NCBI GenBank assembly: GCA_001872315.1 | Contig: MNVZ01000025.1 | Location: 1-47,472 of the forward strand | Source: Candidatus Pacearchaeota archaeon CG1_02_39_14 | Lineage (GTDB): Archaea; Nanobdellota; Nanobdellia; Pacearchaeales; GW2011-AR1 | Reading direction: 5' to 3' | Length of the DNA stretch: 47,472 nucleotides | Shown here: positions 25,915 through 33,921 of the stretch, piece by piece | Position numbering within the stretch: the first letter of the stretch is position 1 | Layout of the letters: the number at the start of each line of letters is the position of its first letter | Notes under the pieces: model-generated | The model's input: only the letters and a program-made list of their open reading frames with translations | Databases searched by the model: none | Told to the model about the DNA's origin: nothing | Made by a program: the position numbers and the translations under genes

Positions 25915-25955
25915 TTTTTTATTTTTTATTTCCTAATTCTTATTTTATTTTTCTC
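25915..25955 (+). terminator. T-rich transcription terminator after the major pilin
   Basis: Several runs of five or six T follow the pilin stop codon without an obvious stem, the usual form of archaeal intrinsic termination. It separates the pilin transcript from tRNA-Ile. Confidence 0.65.
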
Positions 25956-25964
25956 ATAAACAGA

Positions 25965-25972
25965 TTTATAAA
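25965..25972 (+). promoter_or_regulatory. TATA box of tRNA-Ile
   Basis: TTTATAAA is centred 27.5 nt from the 5' end of the tRNA, the same spacing as at the tRNA-Gly gene. Confidence 0.65.
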
Positions 25973-25995
25973 ACCCTACTTCTAAAAACCTTTAA

Positions 25996-26070
25996 GATCC
26001 CGTAGTTCAGCCCGGTTAGAACGCTGCTCTGATAAGGCAGAGGTCCCAAGTTCAAATCTTGGCGGGATCA
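25996..26070 (+). tRNA. tRNA-Ile (GAT anticodon)
   Basis: The acceptor stem GATCCCG pairs with CGGGATC at the 3' end, followed by discriminator A. The anticodon stem CTGCT/GGCAG encloses loop CTGATAA with anticodon GAT. The T arm is CCAAG-TTCAAAT-CTTGG. No intron is seen and CCA is not encoded. Confidence 0.95.
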
Positions 26071-26114
26071 TTCATATTACAAAGGCTTAAAAAATATCTC
26101 CTTCTTGTAAGATT

Positions 26115-26372
26115 ATGCGAGAATATGACCAAAATCTGCAAGGTTATACCAATGAAAGACTTACACATGAAATTGCAAAATTGCGTTATGACTCCATAAG
26201 AGATATTATTGATAATCTATCCGGCGAATTAGAAAAACAGGCAGAAGAAGATTTGGGAAAAGGTCGGCCTATGCTTCATGTAGAAGTAACAGCGGCCGTA
26301 AGAAACTTAAGAAATGCAGTAGATAGCTTGAATAAAGCATGGAACATTTCCAGACCACACATAAACCATTAA
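26115..26372 (+). CDS. Small helical orphan protein (85 aa)
   Basis: No family is recognised. The protein looks entirely alpha-helical and soluble (LTHEIAKLRYDSIRDIIDNL, then VTAAVRNLRNAVDSLNKAW), so a small helical bundle is plausible. A TTAAAAAA element near 26087-26094 predicts a leaderless start at the ATG. It is convergent with the zinc-ribbon gene, with a 4-base gap. Confidence 0.6.
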   Translation: MREYDQNLQGYTNERLTHEIAKLRYDSIRDIIDNLSGELEKQAEEDLGKGRPMLHVEVTAAVRNLRNAVDSLNKAWNISRPHINH

Positions 26373-26376
26373 ATAA

Positions 26377-27000
26377 TTACTGCAGTCCGAACTCAACAAA
26401 AAGCTTTGAATCATCCACGCTGTATCCTTTCAAAGGCAGGTTGATTGGCAGGCTGTTCACATATACCTTCTTCTTCCCTATCGCTTTTACCTCATATCCG
26501 TTCTCAAGCTTTGATACAAAAACATCATTCACATCTTCTATTCCGGGAGCCCTCAATTCATAGACAATCTTATCGCTCAATCTCCTGACCTCCGTCTTTG
26601 CCTCAACTCTTGGCTTTCCTGACATCTTATCAAGCTGGTCCTGGGTAATCCCCTTTCTCTTTATAACCTTCTTCTTTCTAACCGGAACATTCCCAAATTT
26701 TATCCTTATGCCGTTTGGAATTTCTTCCACTTCAGATTCCTGAAACTGCTTCTCAAACCCTTTCATCATTTCAGGCATGCTCCTCACAAGATTATTCAGC
26801 AGTTTTTCTATAATCTTGTCGCTTATCCCAAATCCCCCTCCCCCAACAAGAGGAAGCTGCTCAACATTGTTTTTTCCAAGAAGGCCAAAATCCCTTTCGT
26901 CCTTTTTCGGATTTCTCAAATCTCTGCCACAGGTAGGGCAAAAGCTATACTTCTCTTTAATTCCTGTTTTGCACTTTGGGCATTTCTCTCTCTTAAACAT
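26377..27000 (-). CDS. Zinc-ribbon protein with a C-terminal Hsp20/alpha-crystallin-like domain
   Basis: Four cysteines (C7, C10, C21, C24; CPKC and CPTCGR) form an N-terminal zinc ribbon. The middle is glycine-rich and helical. Residues about 138-207 (KIVYELRAPGIEDVNDVFV to KLFVEFGL) resemble the beta-sandwich of small heat-shock or CS-type co-chaperones. I chose ATG at 27000 rather than TTG at 27012 because the TATA box 27023-27030 is centred 26.5 nt away. A chaperone-like role is inference. Confidence 0.75.
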   Translation of the reverse strand: MFKREKCPKCKTGIKEKYSFCPTCGRDLRNPKKDERDFGLLGKNNVEQLPLVGGGGFGISDKIIEKLLNNLVRSMPEMMKGFEKQFQESEVEEIPNGIRIKFGNVPVRKKKVIKRKGITQDQLDKMSGKPRVEAKTEVRRLSDKIVYELRAPGIEDVNDVFVSKLENGYEVKAIGKKKVYVNSLPINLPLKGYSVDDSKLFVEFGLQ

Positions 27001-27022
27001 AATATTAATCAATATCCCTGAC

Positions 27023-27030
27023 TTTTAAAA
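27023..27030 (-). promoter_or_regulatory. TATA box of the zinc-ribbon/Hsp20-like gene
   Basis: The palindromic TTTTAAAA element is centred 26.5 nt from the ATG at 27000, which decides the start codon. Confidence 0.6.
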
Positions 27031-27070
27031 GTTATGGTAGAGAGTTCTATGGATTTTGGGCAGAAACAAA

Positions 27071-28447
27071 TCATTTCCCATGTATAAAATTCTTAAACCA
27101 GACAATATCAGAGCTTATCATTCTGAAAGGATGGTGTAAATCAGAGGAGAAGCCATTCATGACCTCTTGGTCCCTTTCGTCCTTTATCTGCGGCAGAAAG
27201 AAGAGAGAAGCCATAATCATCAATAAAGCCGAAAGCCCGAATACAAAAAATATTGGCTCTGTGAAATGAATAGGAAGGTATTGTATCATAAATCCTCCTA
27301 TAAGGCCGCCAAGGAAAACTCCTACCCCAACCAAAGCCGAAGTGTATGCAACACAAAGCCCTCTTTTCTGCGGCTTGACCGCCTCGTATGTGAAATTAGT
27401 GACTGCAATGGCAAAAGCAGCATTAGCAACTCCTGAAATCAAACCCGGTATAAAAAATAATGCCCACGGGTCTTTGAGAAATATCCACAATATCGGAATG
27501 GTTGGAAATAAAATTCCTGAAACATAGAGTAGCTTTACATTTCCATACTTATCTGAAAACTTGCCGGCAAGAGGAGTAAAAATCAGGTAAAAAATAGTGG
27601 AACTCATTGCAATCAAAGTAAATGTAAGATAGCCAAAGCCCAAATCTTCAAGCATATAGACTGCAAAGAAAGGGGAAGAAATCATGACAGCAAAAAAGAA
27701 TACTGCCTGATAAAAAGCAAATTTCCCGAAATTATCATATCTTTTGACAAAGCTTGAAAATGTGAAATAATACCCTCTTCTCACTCTGAAATTAGGGTTG
27801 AACATCCGTTTAATAAAATTCCTGGAGATGCTCCTGAAAATTATTGTCAAACCAAAAAGAACGCTAAATCCGAAAATAGCCATTCCATTTGTCTTAAAAT
27901 AGTCCAGGGCTAGCCCACCAAAGAAAAAGCTCACAAGCCCTACAAATCCGACTATCCTGTTCCTGTTTGCAAAATATCTCCCCTTACTATCATCAGATAT
28001 TAAGTCCCCCATCCATGAGAAAATCGCGGGCCTTCCCATACCTGTAAGGAAAATCACAGCCCCATAAAGAATAATCAGAATGTAAGGAAGATAAAATGCC
28101 AGCTGCCCGCGCCAAGACAAATAAGCGACACCCATGATTAAAAGCCAGAAAAGATTCTCAAGGGTCTTCTCCAGAGTTATTATCTTCTTTCTGGAAAACT
28201 TTTCAAGAAGCCTGCTTCCAAATAATTCTCCTATAGGGGAAACCAATCCGGAAAAAGAGCTTAATATCCCTATATGAAAGCTGTTAGCCCCTATTAGTAG
28301 AGCAAAGGGGGTGATAAACGAGCTTCCAAGGTTTCCCGCGACAGATTGTGCGGACCCCTCTGCGATGCTATATTTCAGGGCATGCTCTTTGGAATGAAGA
28401 ACATAAGGGCTTTCCTTTATTACAATCTCCTCCTTTCTTCTCCCCAT
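27071..28447 (-). CDS. Major facilitator superfamily transporter
   Basis: This 458-residue protein has about twelve hydrophobic segments. The N-half has a long loop between membrane spans, and a conserved MFS-type loop follows in the C-half (PLAGKFSDKYGNVKLLYVSG), with glycine-rich helices such as GVGVFLGGLIGGFM. It should be a secondary transporter in the cytoplasmic membrane. The substrate cannot be predicted. A TATA box at 28469-28476 gives it a leaderless start independent of the upstream small gene. Confidence 0.9.
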   Translation of the reverse strand: MGRRKEEIVIKESPYVLHSKEHALKYSIAEGSAQSVAGNLGSSFITPFALLIGANSFHIGILSSFSGLVSPIGELFGSRLLEKFSRKKIITLEKTLENLFWLLIMGVAYLSWRGQLAFYLPYILIILYGAVIFLTGMGRPAIFSWMGDLISDDSKGRYFANRNRIVGFVGLVSFFFGGLALDYFKTNGMAIFGFSVLFGLTIIFRSISRNFIKRMFNPNFRVRRGYYFTFSSFVKRYDNFGKFAFYQAVFFFAVMISSPFFAVYMLEDLGFGYLTFTLIAMSSTIFYLIFTPLAGKFSDKYGNVKLLYVSGILFPTIPILWIFLKDPWALFFIPGLISGVANAAFAIAVTNFTYEAVKPQKRGLCVAYTSALVGVGVFLGGLIGGFMIQYLPIHFTEPIFFVFGLSALLMIMASLFFLPQIKDERDQEVMNGFSSDLHHPFRMISSDIVWFKNFIHGK

Positions 28448-28468
28448 TAGGATTAAATGAAAACTTGA

Positions 28469-28476
28469 TTAATAAA
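28469..28476 (-). promoter_or_regulatory. TATA box of the MFS transporter
   Basis: TTTATTAA (minus strand) is centred 25.5 nt from the ATG at 28447. It includes the stop codon of the upstream small ORF (28469-28471). Confidence 0.6.
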
Positions 28477-28657
28477 GTTTGCCCGTATTATCCCTTCCAT
28501 CAATGTAAATATCAACTTCTATTTGTGCAAGCTGCCTCTGCCTTTCAGAATATCCCACATTCAAATCATGGGTTGAATCAAGAACCCTCGCCATAATATC
28601 TCTCTCCATCCTGAAAGCAATATCAGGAAAGCAGTTCGGATCATATTCCCTGACCAT
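28469..28657 (-). CDS. Possible small orphan protein between MFS and tRNA-Gly
   Basis: A 62-residue frame starting MVREYDPNCFPDIAF has protein-like composition and a predicted helix (AFRMERDIMARVLDSTHDL). The longer open frame to 28780 runs through the tRNA and cannot be the real start. A TTTTTATA-like box upstream lies only about 20 nt from the ATG, so the promoter is uncertain. No family is recognised. Confidence 0.45.
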   Translation of the reverse strand: MVREYDPNCFPDIAFRMERDIMARVLDSTHDLNVGYSERQRQLAQIEVDIYIDGRDNTGKLY

Positions 28658-28685
28658 TACCCTAAAAACAAAATAAGTATAAAAA

Positions 28686-28757
28686 TGCGCCGACCGGGAG
28701 TCGAACCCGGATCGCGAACTTGGGAAGCTCGAATCATAACCACTAGACCATCGGCGC
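28686..28757 (-). tRNA. tRNA-Gly (CCC anticodon)
   Basis: Read on the minus strand, the acceptor GCGCCGA pairs with TCGGCGC, followed by discriminator A. The anticodon stem CGAGC/GTTCG encloses TTCCCAA with anticodon CCC. The T arm is CCGGG-TTCGACT-CCCGG. There is no intron and no encoded CCA, and a short T run follows. Confidence 0.95.
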
Positions 28758-28780
28758 TTTGCAAAACAATAAACCAGCAC

Positions 28781-28788
28781 TAATTAAA
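28781..28788 (-). promoter_or_regulatory. TATA box of tRNA-Gly
   Basis: TTTAATTA on the minus strand is centred 27.5 nt from the tRNA 5' end. Confidence 0.6.
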
Positions 28789-28806
28789 TCTTATCTTCCG
28801 CAAATC

Positions 28807-28814
28807 TTTTTATA
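28807..28814 (+). promoter_or_regulatory. TATA box of metG
   Basis: TTTTTATA is centred 24.5 nt before the ATG at 28835, predicting a leaderless mRNA. Confidence 0.6.
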
Positions 28815-28834
28815 TCCCTCAGGTTTAATCATCT

Positions 28835-30265
28835 ATGGCAAAATATTACGTAACCACTCCCATATACTATCCTAATGATGTCCCCCACATTGGGCATGCA
28901 TATACAACAATTGCGGCAGATGTCCTGAATAGATGGAACAAGCTTCAGGGAAAAGAAACCTTTTTTCTTACAGGCACAGATGAGCACGGAAAAAAGATAG
29001 CTGAAGCTGCTGAAAAATCAAAGCTCACCCCAAAAGAGTTCGCAGATAAATTGATTCCGGAATTCAAAAAAGCCTGGCAATTATTGAATATAGATTATGA
29101 TAGGTTCATAAGAACAACAGACAAGGACCATGAAAAAATTGTTCAGGAAATATTGCAGAGAGTTCATGACAAAGGCGACATATACAAGGGGGAATATGAG
29201 GGCCTTTATTGTACCGCGTGCGAAGCTTATTACACGGAAAAAGATTCAATAGATAACTGCTGTCCAATCCATAAAAGGCCTCTTGAGAAATTAAAAGAAG
29301 AAAGTTATTTCTTCAGGCTCTCAAAATACCAGCCATTTCTTTTGGATTTATACAGGAATAATCCTCAATTTATATCCCCGGATAAAAGAAGAAAGGAAAT
29401 AATAAACAGGGTAAAAGAAGGCCTGCATGACCTCTCAATATCAAGAACATCCTTCAACTGGGGCATTCCCCTTCCATTTGATAAGAAGCACTTTTCATAC
29501 GTCTGGTTTGATGCATTATTAAATTATTATTCAGCAACAAAAGAAAAGGGGAGGGAAAAGTTCTGGCCGGCAGATATCCATTTAGTCGGAAAAGATATCC
29601 TCTGGTTTCACGCAGTTTACTGGCCTGCTATCCTCAAATCAGCCGGAATAAAGATGCCAAAAAAGATATTCGCCCATGGATGGTGGACAGTTAACGGGGA
29701 GAAAATGTCTAAAACAGCAGGAAATGCGATTAAAATAAAAGAGCTGGCAGATATAGCAGGCACAGATTCTGCGCGCTATTTCCTTCTAAGGGAAACTTCT
29801 TTCGGGGACGATGGCGACTTTTCAAAAGAGATGCTAATAGAAAGGCATAACAATGAGCTTGCAAACAAGCTCGGGAATTTAGTAAGCAGAGTTTCAGCAC
29901 TCGCAGAAAAATACGGTCTGGAAAAAGCAAAAGCAATAGATTCAAAAAAAGTCATTAAGAAAACAAAAGATTATATTGAAGATTTAAAGTTTGACAGGGC
30001 AATTTACGAAATCTTTGCATTTATTGATAAAACAAACGAATTTATCCAGAAAGAAAAGCCATGGGAAACCCACGATTCCAAAGTGATCTATCAGGCATCC
30101 AATGCAATAAAGGATTCAGCCATCCTTCTCTACCCATTCATCCCGGAAACATCCGAAAAAATTGCCGGAATATTCAACTTTAAGATATCTCTTGATTCTT
30201 TAAACAAGCCGCTGAAAACAACAAAAATTAAAAAAGCCCCAATCCTATTTGAAAAGATAAAATGA
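28835..30265 (+). CDS. metG: Methionyl-tRNA synthetase, catalytic chain
   Basis: It charges tRNA-Met. The N-terminus TTPIYYPNDVPHIGHAYTT holds the HIGH motif (about 18-24). Near 126 there is a zinc knuckle (CTAC, then CCPIH). The KMSKS-type motif is GEKMSKTAGN near residue 290, and a helical anticodon-binding domain follows. It stops at 476 residues without the C-terminal tRNA-binding OB domain, which is supplied by the next gene through a 4-nt overlap. Confidence 0.97.
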   Translation: MAKYYVTTPIYYPNDVPHIGHAYTTIAADVLNRWNKLQGKETFFLTGTDEHGKKIAEAAEKSKLTPKEFADKLIPEFKKAWQLLNIDYDRFIRTTDKDHEKIVQEILQRVHDKGDIYKGEYEGLYCTACEAYYTEKDSIDNCCPIHKRPLEKLKEESYFFRLSKYQPFLLDLYRNNPQFISPDKRRKEIINRVKEGLHDLSISRTSFNWGIPLPFDKKHFSYVWFDALLNYYSATKEKGREKFWPADIHLVGKDILWFHAVYWPAILKSAGIKMPKKIFAHGWWTVNGEKMSKTAGNAIKIKELADIAGTDSARYFLLRETSFGDDGDFSKEMLIERHNNELANKLGNLVSRVSALAEKYGLEKAKAIDSKKVIKKTKDYIEDLKFDRAIYEIFAFIDKTNEFIQKEKPWETHDSKVIYQASNAIKDSAILLYPFIPETSEKIAGIFNFKISLDSLNKPLKTTKIKKAPILFEKIK

Positions 30266-30597
30266 CAGAAATACCAATAGAAGATTTCAGGAAACTTGAC
30301 ATAAGAGTGGGTACAATAGTAAAAGTAGAAGACCATCCGGATGCAGACAAGCTTTACGTCCTTATTGTAGACATAGGAGAAGACGAAGACAAGCTTATAG
30401 TTGCAGGATTAAAAGAGCACTATAAAAAAGAAGAGCTTGAAGGCAAGAAGGCCATTTTCATAGTAAATCTGAAAGGCACGAAAATAAGGGGGGTTGAAAG
30501 TGAAGGAATGCTCCTTGCAGCAGTGTCAAATGATAAAAAATCAGTATCTATACTTCAGCCGGAAAAGGAAATGGATGAAGGAACAAGGATAAGTTAA
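30262..30597 (+). CDS. tRNA-binding OB-fold protein, separate C-terminal domain of methionyl-tRNA synthetase
   Basis: This 111-residue protein is the EMAP II/Trbp111-type domain (FRKLDIRVGTIVKVEDHPDADKLY, then GTKIRGVESEGMLLAA), usually fused to the end of bacterial MetRS. It increases affinity for tRNA. Its ATGA overlap with metG supports a two-subunit enzyme. Its end overlaps the convergent gene by 4 nt. Confidence 0.94.
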   Translation: MTEIPIEDFRKLDIRVGTIVKVEDHPDADKLYVLIVDIGEDEDKLIVAGLKEHYKKEELEGKKAIFIVNLKGTKIRGVESEGMLLAAVSNDKKSVSILQPEKEMDEGTRIS

Positions 30598-31082
30598 TCC
30601 TCTTTCAGTTCAAAGATTACCTCATAATCAACAGGAATCTTATCAACAGAGAGTATTTCATAATAAGACAAAAGCACCTCATCACACTCTCCTTCTGTGT
30701 GTAAGTCAATCTCGAAGGCAGCCTTCTTTACTATGTCATTTCTGATAATTCTTTTTTCCATTTCGTAGCTGCATCCGCTGGCTTCTATCTTCTTTCCAAG
30801 AAGAGTCTTAGACGAATCGTATTCCCAATCAGATAAATTATAGCACCTGCTTAATCTTGTGTTCTGCAAATCCCTGAAAGAAGCCTCACTATTAATCACA
30901 AACTGGGAATCAAAATCTATGAAACAACCAGCGCTTGGGGATGTAAGTTCTGCAAACCCTGTTTCCCTGTTGCTCCCTGAATAAAATCCGTTCTCCAATC
31001 CTTTCGCAATAATCAAAAATGCAAGGACAACAACTAAAAGAAGAATCAGCCGCAGATACAATCTGTCAGATTTTCTTTTCAT
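30594..31082 (-). CDS. Single-pass membrane protein downstream of a MinD-like ATPase
   Basis: The 162-residue protein begins with a basic stretch and one transmembrane helix (LRLILLLVVVLAFLIIAKG, about 9-27). An extracytoplasmic domain follows with at least four cysteines (GCFIDF, RCYNLS, GCSYE, ECDEVL), which could pair in disulfides. It begins at the base after the MinD-like stop codon, so the two are coexpressed. No family is recognised; a membrane partner for the ATPase is possible. Confidence 0.7.
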   Translation of the reverse strand: MKRKSDRLYLRLILLLVVVLAFLIIAKGLENGFYSGSNRETGFAELTSPSAGCFIDFDSQFVINSEASFRDLQNTRLSRCYNLSDWEYDSSKTLLGKKIEASGCSYEMEKRIIRNDIVKKAAFEIDLHTEGECDEVLLSYYEILSVDKIPVDYEVIFELKED

Positions 31083-31835
31083 TTATCTTGCAAACATTCT
31101 CACTAAAAGATTAGGCTCCCTGTATCTGACGCCCGCAATTTTAGCAGCAATTTTCTTATAAGCCAGAGCCGCCCTTGAATTAGGGCTCACATGGACAATA
31201 GAATCCTTCTTCGCAAGCGCAGTCTGCATATTTCTGTCTTCAGGAATCACCCCAAGAACAGGGATTTCAAGAATATCTTTTATGTTACCTATAGTCATCT
31301 CGCTTTTCCTGCCTCCAACTCTTGTGACAATGACTCCCATTATGTTCTTTCCCATGCCTTCTATAAATTTTATTGCCTTCAAAGCATCAGTTACCGCAGG
31401 AACTTCCGGATTAGTTACAATTATTATATCATCTGCGGCCTCTATGCTTCCTATTGCCTCCTCCCCAAGACCAGAAGCGCCATCATAAATAATAAAATCA
31501 TTTGACATTTTTTTGAGCTTCTTCGCAACTTCCTTCAGTTTCCCGTGGTCTATGCTTTTAAGATCCTTTACTGACAAAGACCCGGGAATGATTCTTGTTC
31601 CTGATTCATGTTCATAAATTGCATCGCCTATCCTCGCTTTCCCAGCCAAAACATGATTAAGGCTGACAGGAACAATTGGAACACCAATATGCAGTCCAAG
31701 GTTTGGAGTCGTAAGATTTGCATCTGCGATTATCACATCCTTCCCAAAAAAGTTCAGAGCAGTACCGAGGTTAATAGAAGTAGTAGTCTTCCCAACCCCT
31801 CCCTTCCCTGAAATAACTGATATTAGTCTCACCAT
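31083..31835 (-). CDS. MinD/ParA-like ATPase
   Basis: A deviant Walker A (SGKGGVGKTT, residues 9-18) with the signature lysine defines the MinD/ParA group, supported by VIIADANLTTPNLGLHIG and FIIYDGASGLGEEA. Such ATPases position proteins at the membrane or load cofactors. The C-terminus NLLVRMFAR is basic and amphipathic, like a MinD membrane-targeting tail. I took ATG at 31835; TTG at 31850 is an alternative, since the TATA box predicts a start near 31853. Confidence 0.9.
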   Translation of the reverse strand: MVRLISVISGKGGVGKTTTSINLGTALNFFGKDVIIADANLTTPNLGLHIGVPIVPVSLNHVLAGKARIGDAIYEHESGTRIIPGSLSVKDLKSIDHGKLKEVAKKLKKMSNDFIIYDGASGLGEEAIGSIEAADDIIIVTNPEVPAVTDALKAIKFIEGMGKNIMGVIVTRVGGRKSEMTIGNIKDILEIPVLGVIPEDRNMQTALAKKDSIVHVSPNSRAALAYKKIAAKIAGVRYREPNLLVRMFAR

Positions 31836-31861
31836 TTGCAAACTTGTCAAGTAAAAGAGAA

Positions 31862-32287
31862 TTATTTGAGATAGCTTATAAACTTTTCTAACAAATCCGA
31901 ATATTCCTTCAATTTATCGAGGTTTATGCTTATAATCTTTCCCCCATACGTGACTTTAAGATTGACTCCCTTCCTAAACTCGCTTTCTCTGACTTTCTCA
32001 AGCTTTTCAATGTCCCTAAACATTTCATATAGCTCCAAGGTTTCAAAAACAACCGGCTCATCAGCATAAATTTTCTTCAGCTGGATTAATTTAGCCCTTG
32101 GCGCTTCTGGAACAGCCTTCCATTTCTTATTTTTCTTTGCCTTTTTTATAAGCTCTTCCGTAGCCAATTCTATCATTACCTTCCATCTTAGAAGCAGATT
32201 AATAATTACGTCACAAGTTTTTGTGTACTTCAGACTGACATATAATAAATGATCTGCGCTTATTTTCTCCTTTATAACGTTGTCCAT
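31862..32287 (-). CDS. Orphan protein, mostly helical
   Basis: I do not recognise this protein of about 141 residues. The N-terminal half is helical (IKEKISADHLLYVSLKYTKT, LLLRWKVMIELATEELIKKA) in a way that recalls HEPN-type helical proteins, but no catalytic motif is visible. The C-terminal half has KGVNLKVTYGGKIISINL. ATG at 32287 is preferred to TTG at 32293. A palindromic TATA box lies 54 nt upstream, with a purine-rich GAGGGGTGG in the leader. Confidence 0.65.
   Translation of the reverse strand: MDNVIKEKISADHLLYVSLKYTKTCDVIINLLLRWKVMIELATEELIKKAKKNKKWKAVPEAPRAKLIQLKKIYADEPVVFETLELYEMFRDIEKLEKVRESEFRKGVNLKVTYGGKIISINLDKLKEYSDLLEKFISYLK
31876..31883 (-). promoter_or_regulatory. TATA box of the MinD-like gene
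   Basis: GTTTATAA on the minus strand lies inside the 3' end of the upstream gene. It places transcription about 18 nt before the ATG at 31835. Confidence 0.45.
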
Positions 32288-32335
32288 TACCAAAAACCAC
32301 CCCTCATAGAAGCATACTTTCCGAAGCTAATAAGG

Positions 32336-32343
32336 TATTTATA
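32336..32343 (-). promoter_or_regulatory. TATA box within a 16-bp near-palindrome
   Basis: TATAAATA (minus strand) sits in AAGGTATTTATACCTT. It predicts a start near 32315 and a leader of about 28 nt for the gene at 31862-32287. Confidence 0.55.
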
Positions 32344-32388
32344 CCTTTCTAATTTTTTCTACTTCCTACTATTGAGTGAAACCAGCAA

Positions 32389-33588
32389 CTAAAGCAAAAA
32401 TTTACCACTCTTATAGATTAATTTTTCACTTCCATCAGCCAAAATAGCAGTAACTTCCTTATCTTCAGTTGAGACCATATCCGTATGTACAGCAGACTCA
32501 TTATAGCCCATTTCAGCCCATTCTCTCTTACTTACCTTATCCGCTTTTCCCGGATAAGACTCTTTGTAGGCCTCTCCTAAAGCAATATGTATGTTCCCGA
32601 AGTCCCCCCCTATATTTTCATCGTACAGGGTTTCAGCCATAAACTTTTTTATTCTGGAAAGCCTCACATCTGTCAGGGAGAATTCGCCTATCCTATCCGC
32701 CCCCTCAACTTTAATCATCTCCTTAAGCACATCAAGCCCCTTATCAGCATAAACATTCACCACTTTTCCTTTCTTAAACTCCAATTCAATTCCTTTGACA
32801 ATATTCCCATACCTGTATAAAGGCTGATTAAATCTCAATTTTCCTTCAGCAATTCTATTATCCGGGCTTATGAAAACTTCAAAGCTGGGAATATTTCTCC
32901 CGCTTCCTCCAAGCCACTTCCTGTTCTTTCCAATTCCTATAATAAAATCAATCCCCTCTCCTTTGACCTTTAATTTTTCAATCTCAAGCTCACTCAATGC
33001 AGCCCTTGTCCTCTCAACCTCTTCAAACACTTCTTTCCATTTTTTAACAGGATTATTTTCATTCAGGAAACATGCATTGATTATCTCCTGCCAATAGCTT
33101 TCTAAGCTCAATCCCGCCTCCCTGGCAGAAGCTTCAGTCCCATATAAGGCCAGGGTCCATGTAAACTTGCCTTTGTTCTCCTTATCCCTTCTCCAATCCT
33201 GGAAAGGTTTATACGCTTTACTTCTTCTCATTATTTTCCCAGGACTTATTCCCTCAAGCTCTTTCTTATTTGTATCTGCAATAATAGAAATAGCATGATC
33301 CATCTCATCAACGGCTCCCTTCAAATATTTACCAGGGAAAAAATCCAATTGTTCATCACTAGCTAACTCATAGAAATCTCTTGCAACATCATCCGGAAGA
33401 TAGTTAATAATCGGATTACCTCCTGCCTCAAGAACCGCCCTTCTCAGAGAAATAAGTAAAGGTTTAGCAACCTCAGGAACCTGCAAAAAAACAACCTCTC
33501 CTTTTTGGATTCCAGCCCCACTATTCAAAGCAAACTTCACAAGAACATCAGCATACTTATCCAATATCTCTTTTTCAGGAACGTACAT
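32389..33588 (-). CDS. M29-family (AmpS-type) aminopeptidase
   Basis: A 399-residue metallopeptidase that removes N-terminal amino acids in the cytoplasm. The N-terminal fold (LDKYADVLVKFALNSGAGIQ) and the metal-site region near the C-terminus (GGDFGNIHIALGEAYKESYPG, shown here in parts: GNIHIALGEAY and ESAVHTDMV) match thermophilic M29 peptidases. It is the last gene of the Sec61-beta/alpha-NAC operon, starting 3 nt after the NAC gene. Confidence 0.92.
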   Translation of the reverse strand: MYVPEKEILDKYADVLVKFALNSGAGIQKGEVVFLQVPEVAKPLLISLRRAVLEAGGNPIINYLPDDVARDFYELASDEQLDFFPGKYLKGAVDEMDHAISIIADTNKKELEGISPGKIMRRSKAYKPFQDWRRDKENKGKFTWTLALYGTEASAREAGLSLESYWQEIINACFLNENNPVKKWKEVFEEVERTRAALSELEIEKLKVKGEGIDFIIGIGKNRKWLGGSGRNIPSFEVFISPDNRIAEGKLRFNQPLYRYGNIVKGIELEFKKGKVVNVYADKGLDVLKEMIKVEGADRIGEFSLTDVRLSRIKKFMAETLYDENIGGDFGNIHIALGEAYKESYPGKADKVSKREWAEMGYNESAVHTDMVSTEDKEVTAILADGSEKLIYKSGKFLL

Positions 33589-33591
33589 CTT

Positions 33592-33921
33592 TTACTCACT
33601 TAACCTGACAATAGACTCTGCTATGTCTCCTGTCTCTTCCAGAATCTTTCTAACCTCATCCTCCGGCCTTCCTGTCTTTTCCATTATCATATCTATATCT
33701 TCCTGCGAGAAATCAGGCTCTTCAGCGACACTTCCTGTGACTTGCCAGCTCACCTGTCCATGCATCTCTGTCTTCATCACGCTCGGGTTATCAATAATGA
33801 TATTTCCGGAATCCCTTTCAATTATAACTCTCTTTGCCTCAATCTCTTCCTGCTTGATGCCCATCTTTGACATCATCCCCTGCAGTTTTTTAGGGTCCAT
33901 TTTTCCAAGTCCAGGTATCAT
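33592..33921 (-). CDS. nac: Nascent polypeptide-associated complex protein (alpha-NAC)
   Basis: The 109-residue protein begins with a Met/Lys-rich segment (GLGKMDPKKLQGMMSKMG), then has the NAC beta-barrel (KRVIIERDSGNIIIDNPSV, WQVTGSVAEE) and a C-terminal UBA domain (DIDMIMEKTGRPEDEVRKIL). Archaeal alpha-NAC homodimers bind nascent chains at the ribosome exit. It overlaps the upstream Nudix gene by 4 nt and shares an operon with Sec61-beta. Confidence 0.96.
   Translation of the reverse strand: MIPGLGKMDPKKLQGMMSKMGIKQEEIEAKRVIIERDSGNIIIDNPSVMKTEMHGQVSWQVTGSVAEEPDFSQEDIDMIMEKTGRPEDEVRKILEETGDIAESIVRLSE

Noticed and set aside
28658-28780. N-terminal extension of the small ORF ending at 28469
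   Set aside because: The extended frame runs through tRNA-Gly (28686-28757). Only the part from ATG 28657 could be a gene.
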